From positions 1-64,000 of the forward strand of contig CBDBJL010000015.1 in assembly GCA_965206365.1 (NCBI GenBank): a DNA stretch of 64,000 nucleotides, in the 5' to 3' direction. The position numbers were made by a program, and so were the translations under genes. Below the pieces are notes generated by a model, which did not search any database, had not been told where the DNA came from, and saw only the letters and a program-made list of their open reading frames with translations. The DNA comes from CBDBJL01 sp965206365. Its GTDB lineage: Bacteria; Pseudomonadota; Alphaproteobacteria; JABAAW01; JAHZMA01. This document shows positions 42,243 through 51,043 of the stretch, one piece after another; position 1 is the first letter of the stretch; each line of letters starts with the position of its first letter.

Positions 42243-42911
42243 TTATTTGGGTTGATAATTATCAGGGTGCGCTGCTCTAAAAGCATCGATATCGGCGCAT
42301 TCTGTGGCAATATGTGCTAGATTTTGCCATTGTTCAATGTCTAACCCCCATCTTTCAGCGTTGTAGAGTTGAGGTATAAGGCAACATTCAGTGATGCCTG
42401 GTAGGTTATCGCAAGAAAATTTGGTCTTTTTATTTTGATTGTTGAGTATTTGTTCAACGTTATCCAAGCCTTTTTTAATATAATGTTGCATCCAATTCAT
42501 TTTCTGTTGGGTTTGGCAATCAGGATCATCACTGATTAATTTGCTAATATGATTCGCTACAGAAAGATTGCAAATCGGCTGAATTTCCATAGCAATCGCA
42601 TAGGCAAAAGTGAGGGCAAAAGCGCGGTTTTCGGCATCTTCAGGAATCAAGCGAATATTCGGGGCAAACGCATCTAAATAATCAATAATGGCAAGAGATT
42701 GAGTTATTATTTTGCCATTAATATTTATGCTTGGCACCAAACCTTGAGGGTTATCTGCAAGGTAGGTCGTTTGTTTGTGTGCATTGGTTAATAGGTTGAT
42801 ATTTTGGCTTTGAAAAGAAAGGTTTTTTAAATGTAGCGCAATGCGTACACGATAACTCGACGAAGAACGCCAGTAATCAGATAAAATGATTTTTGGTGGT
42901 TTTGGATTCAA
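42243..42911 (-). CDS. maiA: Maleylacetoacetate isomerase
   Basis: A 222-residue zeta-class glutathione transferase that isomerises maleylacetoacetate to fumarylacetoacetate. The N-terminal SDYWRSSSSYRVRIALHLKNL contains the SS-x-x-x-R-V-R glutathione-site motif. NPQGLVPSININGKIITQSLAIIDYLD near 54 is the thioredoxin-fold half. The start is a TTG at 42911 because no ATG precedes the motif in this frame. Last gene of the homogentisate operon and convergent with the thioesterase gene. Confidence 0.92.
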   Translation of the reverse strand: MNPKPPKIILSDYWRSSSSYRVRIALHLKNLSFQSQNINLLTNAHKQTTYLADNPQGLVPSININGKIITQSLAIIDYLDAFAPNIRLIPEDAENRAFALTFAYAIAMEIQPICNLSVANHISKLISDDPDCQTQQKMNWMQHYIKKGLDNVEQILNNQNKKTKFSCDNLPGITECCLIPQLYNAERWGLDIEQWQNLAHIATECADIDAFRAAHPDNYQPK

Positions 42912-42914
42912 TGA

Positions 42915-43129
42915 TTAAGTTTCTTTTGCAATTTGCAAGGCTTGGTGAATAACATTTTGATCTCCAATATGATTCATCAGCAACAATATAAGTCGTACAT
43001 TTAGTGCATGGCTAGCATTTTCTCGGTTAAATTTTTATGAGTGTCAAGCCATTCCTGATAAAGCGCGTCGCTGATATCTTGATTGGCGAAGTTAAATTCT
43101 GTATTGAGTTGGTTGCGATTATTCATCAT
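42915..43129 (-). pseudogene. DUF2783 small protein, frameshifted
   Basis: A small frame from ATG 43129 (with AAGGAAC upstream) encodes NQDISDALYQEWLDTHKNL and stops after 42 residues. One base displaced, the sequence goes on as HALNVRLILLLMNHIG and then QALQIAKET before a stop at 42915. Joined, the two make a normal-sized DUF2783 protein of about 70 residues ('ARL-x-LLL-ANHIGD' is the hallmark). DUF2783 genes commonly sit beside the FAD monooxygenase found here. One lost base near 43005-43016 explains the break. Function of the family unknown. Confidence 0.6.
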
Positions 43130-43148
43130 AATGTTCCTTGTATCATTT

Positions 43149-44789
43149 CTAAACATAACCCAAAGCACGTTTATGTGCAGTTTCAATTTCTGATATCGTA
43201 GGCATGATGTTGGGGAGTACCCAAGCTGCGGCAATATGTTGATCGGGGCGAATTAAATAAATGCCTTGCCCGTATCGGATCTCGGCGTAATTTTCATAAT
43301 CATCATAGCTCTCACTGTGAGCAGGATTGGCAATAATGATGGGTTGGATATTATCGGTAAAAGGAGAGGTTGTTTCGGCGTTAACAGAGACATTGCCGAT
43401 CATCAATAAGGAAAATTGTGAGATGAGTAAATCTGTCAACCAACATAGCTTTCCCGATTTATCTTTCAGGGGGACATCAGGGCAAGGGATCCCAATTTTT
43501 GCCACGAGGTTAGAATCTGTTGCCAAATGGTTAGATTGTAAGCTCATACCAGCAAAATTACAAGGTGTAGAAAGTCTGCCCCCATTAACAAAACTACGGG
43601 CAAAGGCATAATTGCGCGCTAAAAGCAAAACATTATCGCGAATTAAGCTGGCTATGGCTGTGCTGGGCGACATAAAATTCGCGGTGTTAGATGCATATCT
43701 AATATTCTCATCAGAAGCATAAGTACGTTCTTCATTATAGCTTGCTAATAAATTTTCTCCGGCTTTGCCTTGTAAGATGGCACTAAGTTTCCAGCATAAA
43801 TTATCCACATCTTGAATGCCACCATTGCCACCACGCGCGCCAAAGGGCGAGACGATATGCGCGCTATCGCCTAGAAAAATGATCCGATCATGAATAAAAT
43901 TAGCGATGCGTCGGCATTGAAAATGGTATAGACTTGCCCAATCTATCTGAAAAGGGATGCCAGGAAACATTTTTTCAATACGCATGCGAACATTTTCCTC
44001 TTTGGTTTCTTCTTCGTAATTAGAATTGGCGGGGAGCTGTAGATCAATGCGGTAAATATTATCGGGCTGCTTATGGAATAAAGCGGATTGCCCAGGATGA
44101 AATTTGGGTTTGAACCAAAAATGTCTTTCAGCAGGAAAAGATGATTCCATTTCAATATCAATAATTAAAAAATTCTCTTCAAAATGGGTACCCTCAAATC
44201 CAAGATTTAACAAATGGCGGGTTTTGCTATGGCACCCGTCACATGCTAGCAAGTAATCGGTAATAATGTGATAATTGCCTTCATCAGTTTGAATTTCAAG
44301 ATGGGTTTTGCCAGTTTGTTGTTGCAAATTAATCATTGTATTGTTAAAGCGCAAATCAATTAATTCAGGGAAATCACGGCAACGGGAAATTAAACAATAT
44401 TCGACATAATATTGCTGTAAATTAATGAAAGCTGGGTTTTTATGTCCGGTTTCAGGTAGTAAATCGAAATTATAAATTTCGTCATCATTTAAAAAGATAC
44501 GTCCAAATTTCCAGGTAACGCCTTTGGCGATCATTTCTTCAGCAACGCCAAGGCGAGTAAATATTTCCAAAGTACGTTTCACCCAACAAATGGCACGACT
44601 ACCTGTGGAAACAGAATTTTTGTCGGATAAAACAACGCTCGCAATATTATTTTGCGCGAGATCAATTGCTGCCGCAAGTCCCACAGGTCCCATCCCAACA
44701 ATGGCGACCTTTGTTTCTAATGCTTTGCCAGTTGCAATTTCAGGAGCTTGGGTTATTTTAAACGTTTCGTATCGGTTAGATTTTTTCAT
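43149..44789 (-). CDS. FAD-dependent aromatic monooxygenase (candidate 3-hydroxyphenylacetate 6-hydroxylase)
   Basis: 546 residues of the FAD_binding_3 / PheA-TfdB class. The nucleotide fold VAIVGMGPVGLAAAIDLAQ is near residue 29, the DG motif ACDGCHSKTRHLLN near 183 and the second FAD motif IIFLGDSAHIVSPFGARGGNGGIQDVDNLCWKL near 303. The C-terminal thioredoxin-like domain follows. The operon degrades homogentisate, so a likely role is making it from 3-hydroxyphenylacetate, as MhaA does in Pseudomonas. The exact substrate is inferred from context. No 4-hydroxyphenylpyruvate dioxygenase is seen in the window. Confidence 0.82.
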   Translation of the reverse strand: MKKSNRYETFKITQAPEIATGKALETKVAIVGMGPVGLAAAIDLAQNNIASVVLSDKNSVSTGSRAICWVKRTLEIFTRLGVAEEMIAKGVTWKFGRIFLNDDEIYNFDLLPETGHKNPAFINLQQYYVEYCLISRCRDFPELIDLRFNNTMINLQQQTGKTHLEIQTDEGNYHIITDYLLACDGCHSKTRHLLNLGFEGTHFEENFLIIDIEMESSFPAERHFWFKPKFHPGQSALFHKQPDNIYRIDLQLPANSNYEEETKEENVRMRIEKMFPGIPFQIDWASLYHFQCRRIANFIHDRIIFLGDSAHIVSPFGARGGNGGIQDVDNLCWKLSAILQGKAGENLLASYNEERTYASDENIRYASNTANFMSPSTAIASLIRDNVLLLARNYAFARSFVNGGRLSTPCNFAGMSLQSNHLATDSNLVAKIGIPCPDVPLKDKSGKLCWLTDLLISQFSLLMIGNVSVNAETTSPFTDNIQPIIIANPAHSESYDDYENYAEIRYGQGIYLIRPDQHIAAAWVLPNIMPTISEIETAHKRALGYV

Positions 44790-44821
44790 AAATTAGGGAC
44801 TTTCGTAATTTTTTGCAAGAA

Positions 44822-45772
44822 TTACCCTTGCAGGGCTTGCCACATGGCCAAGTCACGCTCTGCGGTCCAGATACGTGGGGTATCTATGCCCAAAGCTTCA
44901 TCATAGGCTCTGGCAACATTAAAGGGCAAACAATGTTCATAGATGGCATAATTCGAAAATAGCGGGTCGCATGTAGCACGCACAGCATCCCAAGCTTCTT
45001 TCAAGCTACCGCCACGATTGGCAATTTTTTGCGCGGGGGAATAGGTGTTTGTGATAAATTTTCGGGTATTGGCAATGGCTTCTGTTACTTTTGCCGTGCC
45101 AACCAAGGCATCACCTCGTCCGGGGACAATGGCAACCGGGTTAAAATTTTGAATCGCATTTAGAGTTTTGCCCCAATCTACAAAATGCCCATCACCACAG
45201 TAACAAGCGGAGTGATATTCTACAATATCGCCACTCATCATAATTTGCTCACCACCAACCCAAGTGACAATATCACCTGCAGTATGGGCGCGTCCCAAAT
45301 CGATTAGATCCACCCGTCTTTTGCCCAAATAAAGCGTCATTTTTTTTTGAAACGTAAGGCTTGGCCAGGTGAGCCCCGGAATAGATTCATGTCCGGCAAA
45401 TAGGCGAGGAAATCTACCAAATTCGCTTAGCCAATCTTCATGACCCCGTTCTTGGATCATGGCGCGACATTTTTCAGAGGCGATAATTTCGGTTGCATGA
45501 TACGCTGAAGCCCCCAATACGCGCACAGCGTGATAATGTGATAGTACGACATATTTAACCGGCTTGTCGGTAATTGTGCGAATTTTTTCTATGACAATAT
45601 TCGCCAATCTGGGAGTGGCCTGAGCATCCACAATCATTACACAATCATCACCGATAATGACACCTGTATTGGGATCTCCCTCAGCAGTAAAAGCCCAAAT
45701 ATCACGTCCAATTTCCGAAAAACTAATTTTTTTCTCGGTAAGATCATTTTGCGATGCAAATTTTTTTGTCAT
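44822..45772 (-). CDS. MBL-fold metallo-hydrolase-like protein of the homogentisate operon
   Basis: 316 residues with a metallo-beta-lactamase fold: GVIIGDDCVMIVDAQATP near 37, VVLSHYHAVRVLGASAY near 75, DLGRAHTAGDIVTW near 157 and MMSGDIVEY near 178. The zinc motif HxHxDH is HYHAVR (79-84), so the aspartate and the next histidine are missing. My recollection is that this variant recurs in MBL proteins of similar clusters, so it is probably a feature of the subfamily. It lies between the FAD monooxygenase and fumarylacetoacetase. The reaction is unknown; an ester or lactone side product is possible. Confidence 0.8.
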   Translation of the reverse strand: MTKKFASQNDLTEKKISFSEIGRDIWAFTAEGDPNTGVIIGDDCVMIVDAQATPRLANIVIEKIRTITDKPVKYVVLSHYHAVRVLGASAYHATEIIASEKCRAMIQERGHEDWLSEFGRFPRLFAGHESIPGLTWPSLTFQKKMTLYLGKRRVDLIDLGRAHTAGDIVTWVGGEQIMMSGDIVEYHSACYCGDGHFVDWGKTLNAIQNFNPVAIVPGRGDALVGTAKVTEAIANTRKFITNTYSPAQKIANRGGSLKEAWDAVRATCDPLFSNYAIYEHCLPFNVARAYDEALGIDTPRIWTAERDLAMWQALQG

Positions 45773-45783
45773 ATTTTTTTACT

Positions 45784-46800
45784 CTATGGGATATATTCGA
45801 TAATTGTTTGTTCAATCGTGCCAAAAATAGAGTTGCCGGTTTTATCCAACATATCAATTTTCACGTGATCACCAAACTGTAAGAAACAGGTTTTTGCAAC
45901 ACCTTGTGTAAGGGTTTCAACCATTCGTAATTCCGCCAAACAAGAATAGCCAACGCCACCTTCGGCAATGGGTTTACCCGGACCCCCATCAGTAGATTTA
46001 TTTGAGATTGTTCCCGAGCCAATAATGGTTCCTGCGGTCAGTGGACGAGTTTTTGCTGCATGGGAAATTAAGGTGGGCATATCAAAAACCATATCAATGC
46101 CGGTATGCACATGTCCTAAAGCTTTTCCATTCACATCAATATGCATGGGTAAATGTAATTTTGCACCATCCCAAGCTTCGCCTAAAACATCGGGAGTCAC
46201 AGCAACAGGTGAGAATGTACTGGAAGGTTTGGATTGAAAAAAACCAAAGCCTTTTGCCAATTCAGCAGGGATTAATGTGCGTAGCGAAACGTCATTGACG
46301 AGCATAATCAGGCGAATTGCAGCTTTTGCTGTGGCATAATTTGCCCCCATTGGCAAATCATCAACAATTACTGCGATTTCAGCTTCCAGATCAATGCCCC
46401 AACTAGCATCTGCAATGGCAATAGGATCACGGGGGGAGAGGAACTGATCCGAACCGCCTTGATAGATAAGGGGATCCGTCCAAAAAGATTGAGGCATTTC
46501 CACACCACGTGCCTTACGTACCAGTTCTACATGATTAACATAGGCACTCCCATCTATCCATTGATAGGCTCGAGGCAACGGAGATGTTACATGATTCGCA
46601 TTAAATTTTTGTTTGGGTGCCGTGCCTTGCTGTAGCGATCGTGCCAGCTGCTCTAATTGCGGAACATATTCGTACCAATGATCCAATAACCCTTGGAGGT
46701 TAGGCACAATTACACTGGCATCCGTATAGAATTGCAAATTATGCGATACAATAATTAATTGGCCATCACGATGATCGGTTTTTAAGCTTGCTAATTTCAT
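45784..46800 (-). CDS. fahA: Fumarylacetoacetate hydrolase family protein
   Basis: About 338 residues. The FAH core carries LEAEIAVIVDDLPMGANYATAKAAIRLIMLVNDVSLR near 138, with acidic metal ligands. FGFFQSKPSSTFSPVAVTPD near 178 and GTIIGSGTISNK near 240 are conserved in bacterial fumarylacetoacetases. It hydrolyses fumarylacetoacetate to fumarate and acetoacetate. The ATG at 46800 overlaps the hmgA stop (ATGA); the longer frame from 46806 lies within hmgA. Second gene of the operon. Confidence 0.9.
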   Translation of the reverse strand: MKLASLKTDHRDGQLIIVSHNLQFYTDASVIVPNLQGLLDHWYEYVPQLEQLARSLQQGTAPKQKFNANHVTSPLPRAYQWIDGSAYVNHVELVRKARGVEMPQSFWTDPLIYQGGSDQFLSPRDPIAIADASWGIDLEAEIAVIVDDLPMGANYATAKAAIRLIMLVNDVSLRTLIPAELAKGFGFFQSKPSSTFSPVAVTPDVLGEAWDGAKLHLPMHIDVNGKALGHVHTGIDMVFDMPTLISHAAKTRPLTAGTIIGSGTISNKSTDGGPGKPIAEGGVGYSCLAELRMVETLTQGVAKTCFLQFGDHVKIDMLDKTGNSIFGTIEQTIIEYIP

Positions 46801-48119
46801 TGCCAATTCCCTGTTTTACTACCGTCAAAATGTTTTGTTAAATTCTGCCAACAATGAATATAGTTTTTTTGCAGTGCTTCGGTGCTTGCAGCAAATTTTG
46901 TTAAATGTTGTGGCAGATAACTTTCAAACATAAATGTCATTGTTCTTTTTAATTTATGAGGTTGTAAATCGCGTTTACTGGCTTTTTCAAAAGCTTGAGG
47001 GTCAGGGCCATGGGGCAACATACAATTATGCAAACTCGCACCTCCGGGAGAGAAACCATCCTCTTTGGCATCATAAGTACCATAGATCAGCCCCATAAAT
47101 TCAGACATGATATTTCGATGATACCAGGGAGGGCGAAAAGTATTTTCAGCAACCATCCACCGTTCAGAAAAAATAACAAAATCAATATTTGCCGTGCCTT
47201 CTGTTCCTGAAGGCGAGGTGAGCACGGTGAAGATCGAAGGATCAGGATGATCAAAAAGCAGGGCACCGATCGGCGAAAAATCTCGCAAATTATATTTGTA
47301 AGGTGCATAATTACCATGCCATGCCACGACATCTAGCGGGGAATGGGAGAGGGAACATTGATAAAGTCGTCCGCACCATTTTACTTTAAGGATCATATCC
47401 GCATCTCGATCTTCAAAGCTTGCATGAGGAGTAAGAAAATCACGAGCATTTGCCAAACAATTGGCACCGATAGGGCCTCGCCCAGGCAGAGTGAATGAGG
47501 CACCATAATTTTCACAAACATAGCCACGGGCCGTTTGATCGGGGAGAGTGACCGCAAAAACAACCCCACGAGGAATGACTGCAATTTCACCGATTTCTAA
47601 ATTAATAATCCCTAATTCAGTGTGAATTTTCAGCCGCCCCAATTCCGGGATAATGAGTAACTCACCATCAGCGTTGAAAAAATATTCATCCTGCATATTT
47701 TTATTTGCCAGATAAATGTGATTTGCTGAGCCTGTTCGCCCTTGAGCGTCGCCAGCTAAAGAGATCGTAGATAGGCCTTCGATAAAATTTTGCGATGTTT
47801 GCGGTATCGGCAAAGGATTCCAGCGTAATGCTCCAATGGGTAAATCACTATCAAAAGGTGCTGGTGCGGTGCGTAACAAATGAGAATTAATTTGCCTATA
47901 GGAACCTTGATGTTTTACCGAAGGGTGGATTCTATACAGCCAGGAACGTTGATTGCTATGGCGCGGGGCAGTAAAGGCTGAGCCAGAAAGCTGTTCAGCA
48001 TAGAGTCCATAGGCACATTTTTGTGGCGAGTTCCTGCCCTGGGGCAGGGTACCTTCCAAAGATTCACTGGCGAAATGATTACCAAATCCCGACATGTAAC
48101 TTTGGGTTATAGTATTCAT
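46797..48119 (-). CDS. hmgA: Homogentisate 1,2-dioxygenase
   Basis: 440 residues. The N-terminal YMSGFGNHFASESLEGTLPQGRNSPQ is diagnostic of HmgA. The cupin iron site falls in the C-terminal half (PPWYHRNIMSEFMGLIYG with the His and Glu ligands near 338, and LHNCMLPHGPD with a second His near 370). It cleaves homogentisate to maleylacetoacetate. AGGGAAA precedes the ATG. First gene of a six-gene operon reading leftwards through maiA, and divergent from a MarR gene. Confidence 0.96.
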   Translation of the reverse strand: MNTITQSYMSGFGNHFASESLEGTLPQGRNSPQKCAYGLYAEQLSGSAFTAPRHSNQRSWLYRIHPSVKHQGSYRQINSHLLRTAPAPFDSDLPIGALRWNPLPIPQTSQNFIEGLSTISLAGDAQGRTGSANHIYLANKNMQDEYFFNADGELLIIPELGRLKIHTELGIINLEIGEIAVIPRGVVFAVTLPDQTARGYVCENYGASFTLPGRGPIGANCLANARDFLTPHASFEDRDADMILKVKWCGRLYQCSLSHSPLDVVAWHGNYAPYKYNLRDFSPIGALLFDHPDPSIFTVLTSPSGTEGTANIDFVIFSERWMVAENTFRPPWYHRNIMSEFMGLIYGTYDAKEDGFSPGGASLHNCMLPHGPDPQAFEKASKRDLQPHKLKRTMTFMFESYLPQHLTKFAASTEALQKNYIHCWQNLTKHFDGSKTGNWQ

Positions 48120-48177
48120 TTGCAGATTTTCCCTGTCTTATCAACATATATTTTCATGAAGAGGATGCATAATCCTT

Positions 48178-48269
48178 AATACCGTTTCAAACGTAACGAA
48201 TTCACTTGCAACTGTCAAGCCTAATGATGAATATTTTTTTACAAAAATATTCAAAGATTGCAAAGATTG
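48178..48269. promoter_or_regulatory. Divergent hmgA/marR control region with 26-bp inverted repeat and tandem 9-mers
   Basis: TGAATATTTTT (48228-48238) and AAAAATATTCA (48243-48253) form a perfect inverted repeat with a four-base spacer. The nonamer CAAAGATTG then occurs twice in tandem (48252-48260 and 48261-48269). A smaller palindrome CGTTTCAAACG lies at 48183-48193. These are the best candidates for binding by the adjacent MarR protein. Confidence 0.45.
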
Positions 48270-48309
48270 CAAAATTTGACTTAAAAATTTCTATGTTTTA
48301 AGATTTCCT

Positions 48310-48777
48310 ATGGAAAAGAAAACGTCTCAAAAATTAGTAGAATTTGATTTAGAGTCTTTTATGCCTTATCGGTTGAGTGTTTTGGTAAAAGAGGTTTCTG
48401 ACCAATTATCGATGCAATATCGGTGTCAATTTCAAATCAATGTAGCGCAATGGCGGGTAATGGCGCATTTGTTGCAATATCAGGAAATATCGATTCGCGA
48501 ATTGAATCACGCTGTGAATATGGATAAAGTAAAAACTGTGCGTGCAGTACAGGAACTTTATATGCGTGGTTTGGTGAATAAGGTTCAAAATCCAGTAGAT
48601 AAAAGGTTAGTTTCGTTATCATTAAGTGTACAGGGCGATGCGATGATGCAAGAAATAATTCCGTTAGCCATGGATTTTCAGACAAAATTAATGGCAAAAT
48701 TAACTGCGGATGAGCGTATTTTATTCGATAGAATAATTGTTAAACTACAAGATAATCTAACAAAGATGATGGTGTAA
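48310..48777 (+). CDS. MarR-family regulator of the homogentisate operon
   Basis: 155 residues, with the MarR winged helix: FQINVAQWRVMAHLLQYQEISIRELNHAVNMDKVKTVRAVQELYMRGLVNK (about 46-96) and the wing VQNPVDKRLVSLSLSVQGDAMM. It diverges from hmgA and shares the 190-base control region, the usual layout for a local repressor. The ligand is probably homogentisate or its precursor, by inference. It is not closely similar to the MarR of the nicotinate operon. Confidence 0.88.
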   Translation: MEKKTSQKLVEFDLESFMPYRLSVLVKEVSDQLSMQYRCQFQINVAQWRVMAHLLQYQEISIRELNHAVNMDKVKTVRAVQELYMRGLVNKVQNPVDKRLVSLSLSVQGDAMMQEIIPLAMDFQTKLMAKLTADERILFDRIIVKLQDNLTKMMV

Positions 48778-48953
48778 TTGTTATTTGAACGGTTGGTTAA
48801 AATATATTGGCCTAGCAAGGTTGGGTTTTTGTGGTAATTTTATGCCTTTTGGTTTCTAAAGCTTGAGTAGTAATTTTTGACAATCCTAAATAATTTCAAG
48901 GCATAAATTTTGCTAATAAATTTCAGAATGATTGTTAAATTAACGTAGGAGTA

Positions 48954-49775
48954 ATGTTGATGTTACCTCAAAGAACTCTCAATAAAGGAAAAGATAATGT
49001 AAATTATATTTTACTAGATACTTCAGATATTATTACCCAAAATATCAAAGAGTTTGGTGCTTGGGGGCATTTAGAAATTTTCCTTTGCAAAACTATGCTT
49101 AGTAGTGCAATGAGAGGTGCAATTGTTATTGATGTGGGTGCAAATATAGGTTCGTTTACTGCACCGATCGCGAATTGTTTAACAGAAATAAATGGAATGA
49201 TTCATAGTTTTGAACCGCAAAGAATTGTTTTTCAGCAACTTTGTGCCAATGTTTTCTTCAATGGTCTTGATAATGTTTATATGCATAATGTTGCCTTAGC
49301 GGATTGCGAAGCTTGGATTGATATTCCAGAATTAGATTTTAGGAAAAGTAGAAATGTTGGCGGTTTTTCGATGGATGGAAATATTCGCTCATTAGTGGAT
49401 CAAAAAATTGGAAAATCTAATGTAAAACATCCAAGAATTCCAGATTTTCATGTCAAACAAATTTGTTTAGATAGTTTAAATTTATTTGGAAATGTAACTT
49501 TTCTGAAGGTTGATGTTGAAGGCTGTGAACTAGAGTTTTTTATGGGCGCCCAACAAACTTTGCAACATAATAGTTTTCCTCCGATATTTTTTGAATCTTG
49601 GGGATTCGATTGGTATCAAGAAAAAAGCGAGAAAACAGATCAATATCTCATCGATATGGGATATGAAATTACAATATTAAGTGGAGACAATAAGCTTGCA
49701 CAGCATCCGTCATTTCCGTGTTATTTGAAAATTACAGAATTAGGAGATGGCAAAATTCATGCTAACGTCAGATAG
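48954..49775 (+). CDS. FkbM-family SAM-dependent methyltransferase
   Basis: 273 residues. The SAM-binding motif IVIDVGANIGSFTAPIA is near 59, IHSFEPQRIVFQQLCANVFFNGLDNVYMHNVAL near 85, and VTFLKVDVEGCELEFFMGA near 181 (the FkbM D-V-E-G-x-E motif, final E in ELEFF). FkbM enzymes usually O-methylate sugars or lipids, but the substrate here is unknown. AGGAG precedes the ATG. It stands alone between the homogentisate regulator and tsaB, and it is more AT-rich than its neighbours, which may mean transfer. Confidence 0.85.
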   Translation: MLMLPQRTLNKGKDNVNYILLDTSDIITQNIKEFGAWGHLEIFLCKTMLSSAMRGAIVIDVGANIGSFTAPIANCLTEINGMIHSFEPQRIVFQQLCANVFFNGLDNVYMHNVALADCEAWIDIPELDFRKSRNVGGFSMDGNIRSLVDQKIGKSNVKHPRIPDFHVKQICLDSLNLFGNVTFLKVDVEGCELEFFMGAQQTLQHNSFPPIFFESWGFDWYQEKSEKTDQYLIDMGYEITILSGDNKLAQHPSFPCYLKITELGDGKIHANVR

Positions 49776-49847
49776 TGGTGAAGTCGGTAATATAAAACTT
49801 CGTGAAATAGATGTGATAAGAAATAAAAAATGAAAGCTACATATGAA

Positions 49848-50567
49848 TTATAGATTGTCATGAATTATATTGGTTGTGCGTTTATGTTTGGCGATACTGG
49901 TATCGGCAGGTTTTAGATAGAGCGGTTGAGTGTAATCGCGCCCGATATCGGGGTTTTCTAAATGCCAATGTAATAAATCTTGCGGTTGGTTCTGGCTATT
50001 GGTTTGGGCAAGAATAATATTTTCTGCCAGTTTCTCGGTTTTGGCTTGTTCAGCAAATCGTAAAACTGCATCGCCGAAAACACAGATATTGCCAATATTT
50101 CTATTGCGATGTAGATAATTGTTAATCACTAAAAATTCACCAGCTTGTGGTGGGGTGATGGCAAAATTATCCGGGGTGAAAATCTGCCAGTAAAAATCTT
50201 TCCGCTTCGTTTCGCCTAATATCAATTTATGGTTTTGTGATTTATGATGATATGCCAACAATTCTAGGTTAGAGACACCAAAAATTTCTAAATTAGGTAG
50301 GGCGAGGCGATAGGCGATCAATACCGAAAGTGCTGAGCGAATCCCAGTATAGCTTCCCGGTCCTAATGTGATAATCATTTTGGTGATTTGTTTTGGCGTA
50401 ATTTGCGCTTGTTGGTATAAATTTTTTAGTGTGCAGGTTAAAGAGAAATTACGATTTTGCGTATCCAAATAATTGGCAAGAATAGTGGCAGTTCTGGTAT
50501 TGGGTGGGTTAGGTTTGGCAATTACCAATTTTGCACCAAATGTGCTGGTATCTAGGCATAAGATCAT
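49848..50567 (-). CDS. tsaB: TsaB, tRNA threonylcarbamoyladenosine biosynthesis protein
   Basis: 239 residues of the ASKHA fold. MILCLDTSTFGAKLVIA at the N-terminus and MIITLGPGSYTGIRSALSVLIAYRLAL near 64 are the TsaB hallmarks. TsaB partners TsaD and TsaE in forming t6A37 in ANN-decoding tRNAs. The C-terminal half is weakly conserved, as usual. It is convergent with the FkbM gene and divergent from groES. Confidence 0.9.
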   Translation of the reverse strand: MILCLDTSTFGAKLVIAKPNPPNTRTATILANYLDTQNRNFSLTCTLKNLYQQAQITPKQITKMIITLGPGSYTGIRSALSVLIAYRLALPNLEIFGVSNLELLAYHHKSQNHKLILGETKRKDFYWQIFTPDNFAITPPQAGEFLVINNYLHRNRNIGNICVFGDAVLRFAEQAKTEKLAENIILAQTNSQNQPQDLLHWHLENPDIGRDYTQPLYLKPADTSIAKHKRTTNIIHDNL

Positions 50568-50618
50568 AGCGGAATATATAGCATAGAAATAGCAAAATAG
50601 AAAAATATTTATTTCACC

Positions 50619-50646
50619 CTTGTAATCATAAAAACCTCGCTTATAT
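50619..50646 (+). promoter_or_regulatory. Candidate heat-shock (RpoH) promoter of groESL
   Basis: CTTGTAA at 50619-50625 and CTTATAT at 50640-50646, 14 bases apart, resemble the alphaproteobacterial RpoH pattern (CTTG at -35 and a C-x-TAT-x-T-like -10). It is about 90 bases before groES. No CIRCE element (TTAGCACTC with its inverted partner) is seen, so control is probably by RpoH. AAAGGAGA precedes the groES start. Confidence 0.5.
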
Positions 50647-50737
50647 GAAGTTTAACGCCGATGACTATCTTGTTTAGTGTTGGCAAGTTTAATGAACATA
50701 AAACAATTAATTAACATAGATAAAGGAGAACGAGGCC

Positions 50738-51025
50738 ATGGGTTTTCGTCCGCTTCAAGATCGTGTTCTAATCCGCAGGTTAGAGCAAGAAGAAAAAACC
50801 AGTGGTGGGATTATTATCCCCGATACTGCCCAAGAAAAACCAATGCAAGGTGAAGTTGTTGCTATTGGTTCGGGGTATCGTAGTGATGATGGTAAAATCA
50901 CCCCACTTGATATTAAAAAAGGTGACATAGTCGTTTTTGGCAAATGGTCGGGCACAGAAGTTAAGATTGAATCTGAAGATCTGCTCATCATGAAAGAAAA
51001 CGATATTATGGGCGTATTAGAATAA
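50738..51025 (+). CDS. groES: Co-chaperonin GroES
   Basis: 95 residues. FRPLQDRVLIRRLEQEEKTSGGIIIPDTAQEKPMQGEVVAIG is the classical N-terminal half including the mobile loop (EKTSGGIIIPDTAQEKP), and GDIVVFGKWSGTEVKIESEDLLIMKENDIMGVLE the C-terminal half. It caps the GroEL ring. Nineteen bases before groEL, same operon. Confidence 0.98.
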   Translation: MGFRPLQDRVLIRRLEQEEKTSGGIIIPDTAQEKPMQGEVVAIGSGYRSDDGKITPLDIKKGDIVVFGKWSGTEVKIESEDLLIMKENDIMGVLE

Positions 51026-51043
51026 TAAAGGAGTTATTGACAA

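Noticed and set aside
43001..43234. 77-codon open frame on the minus strand overlapping the monooxygenase 3' end
   Set aside because: Its first part lies inside the monooxygenase gene in another frame; only the later part, from 43129, is the start of the broken DUF2783 gene.
50600..50737. CIRCE operator before groES
   Set aside because: Neither TTAGCACTC nor its partner is present; the sequence fits an RpoH-type promoter better.
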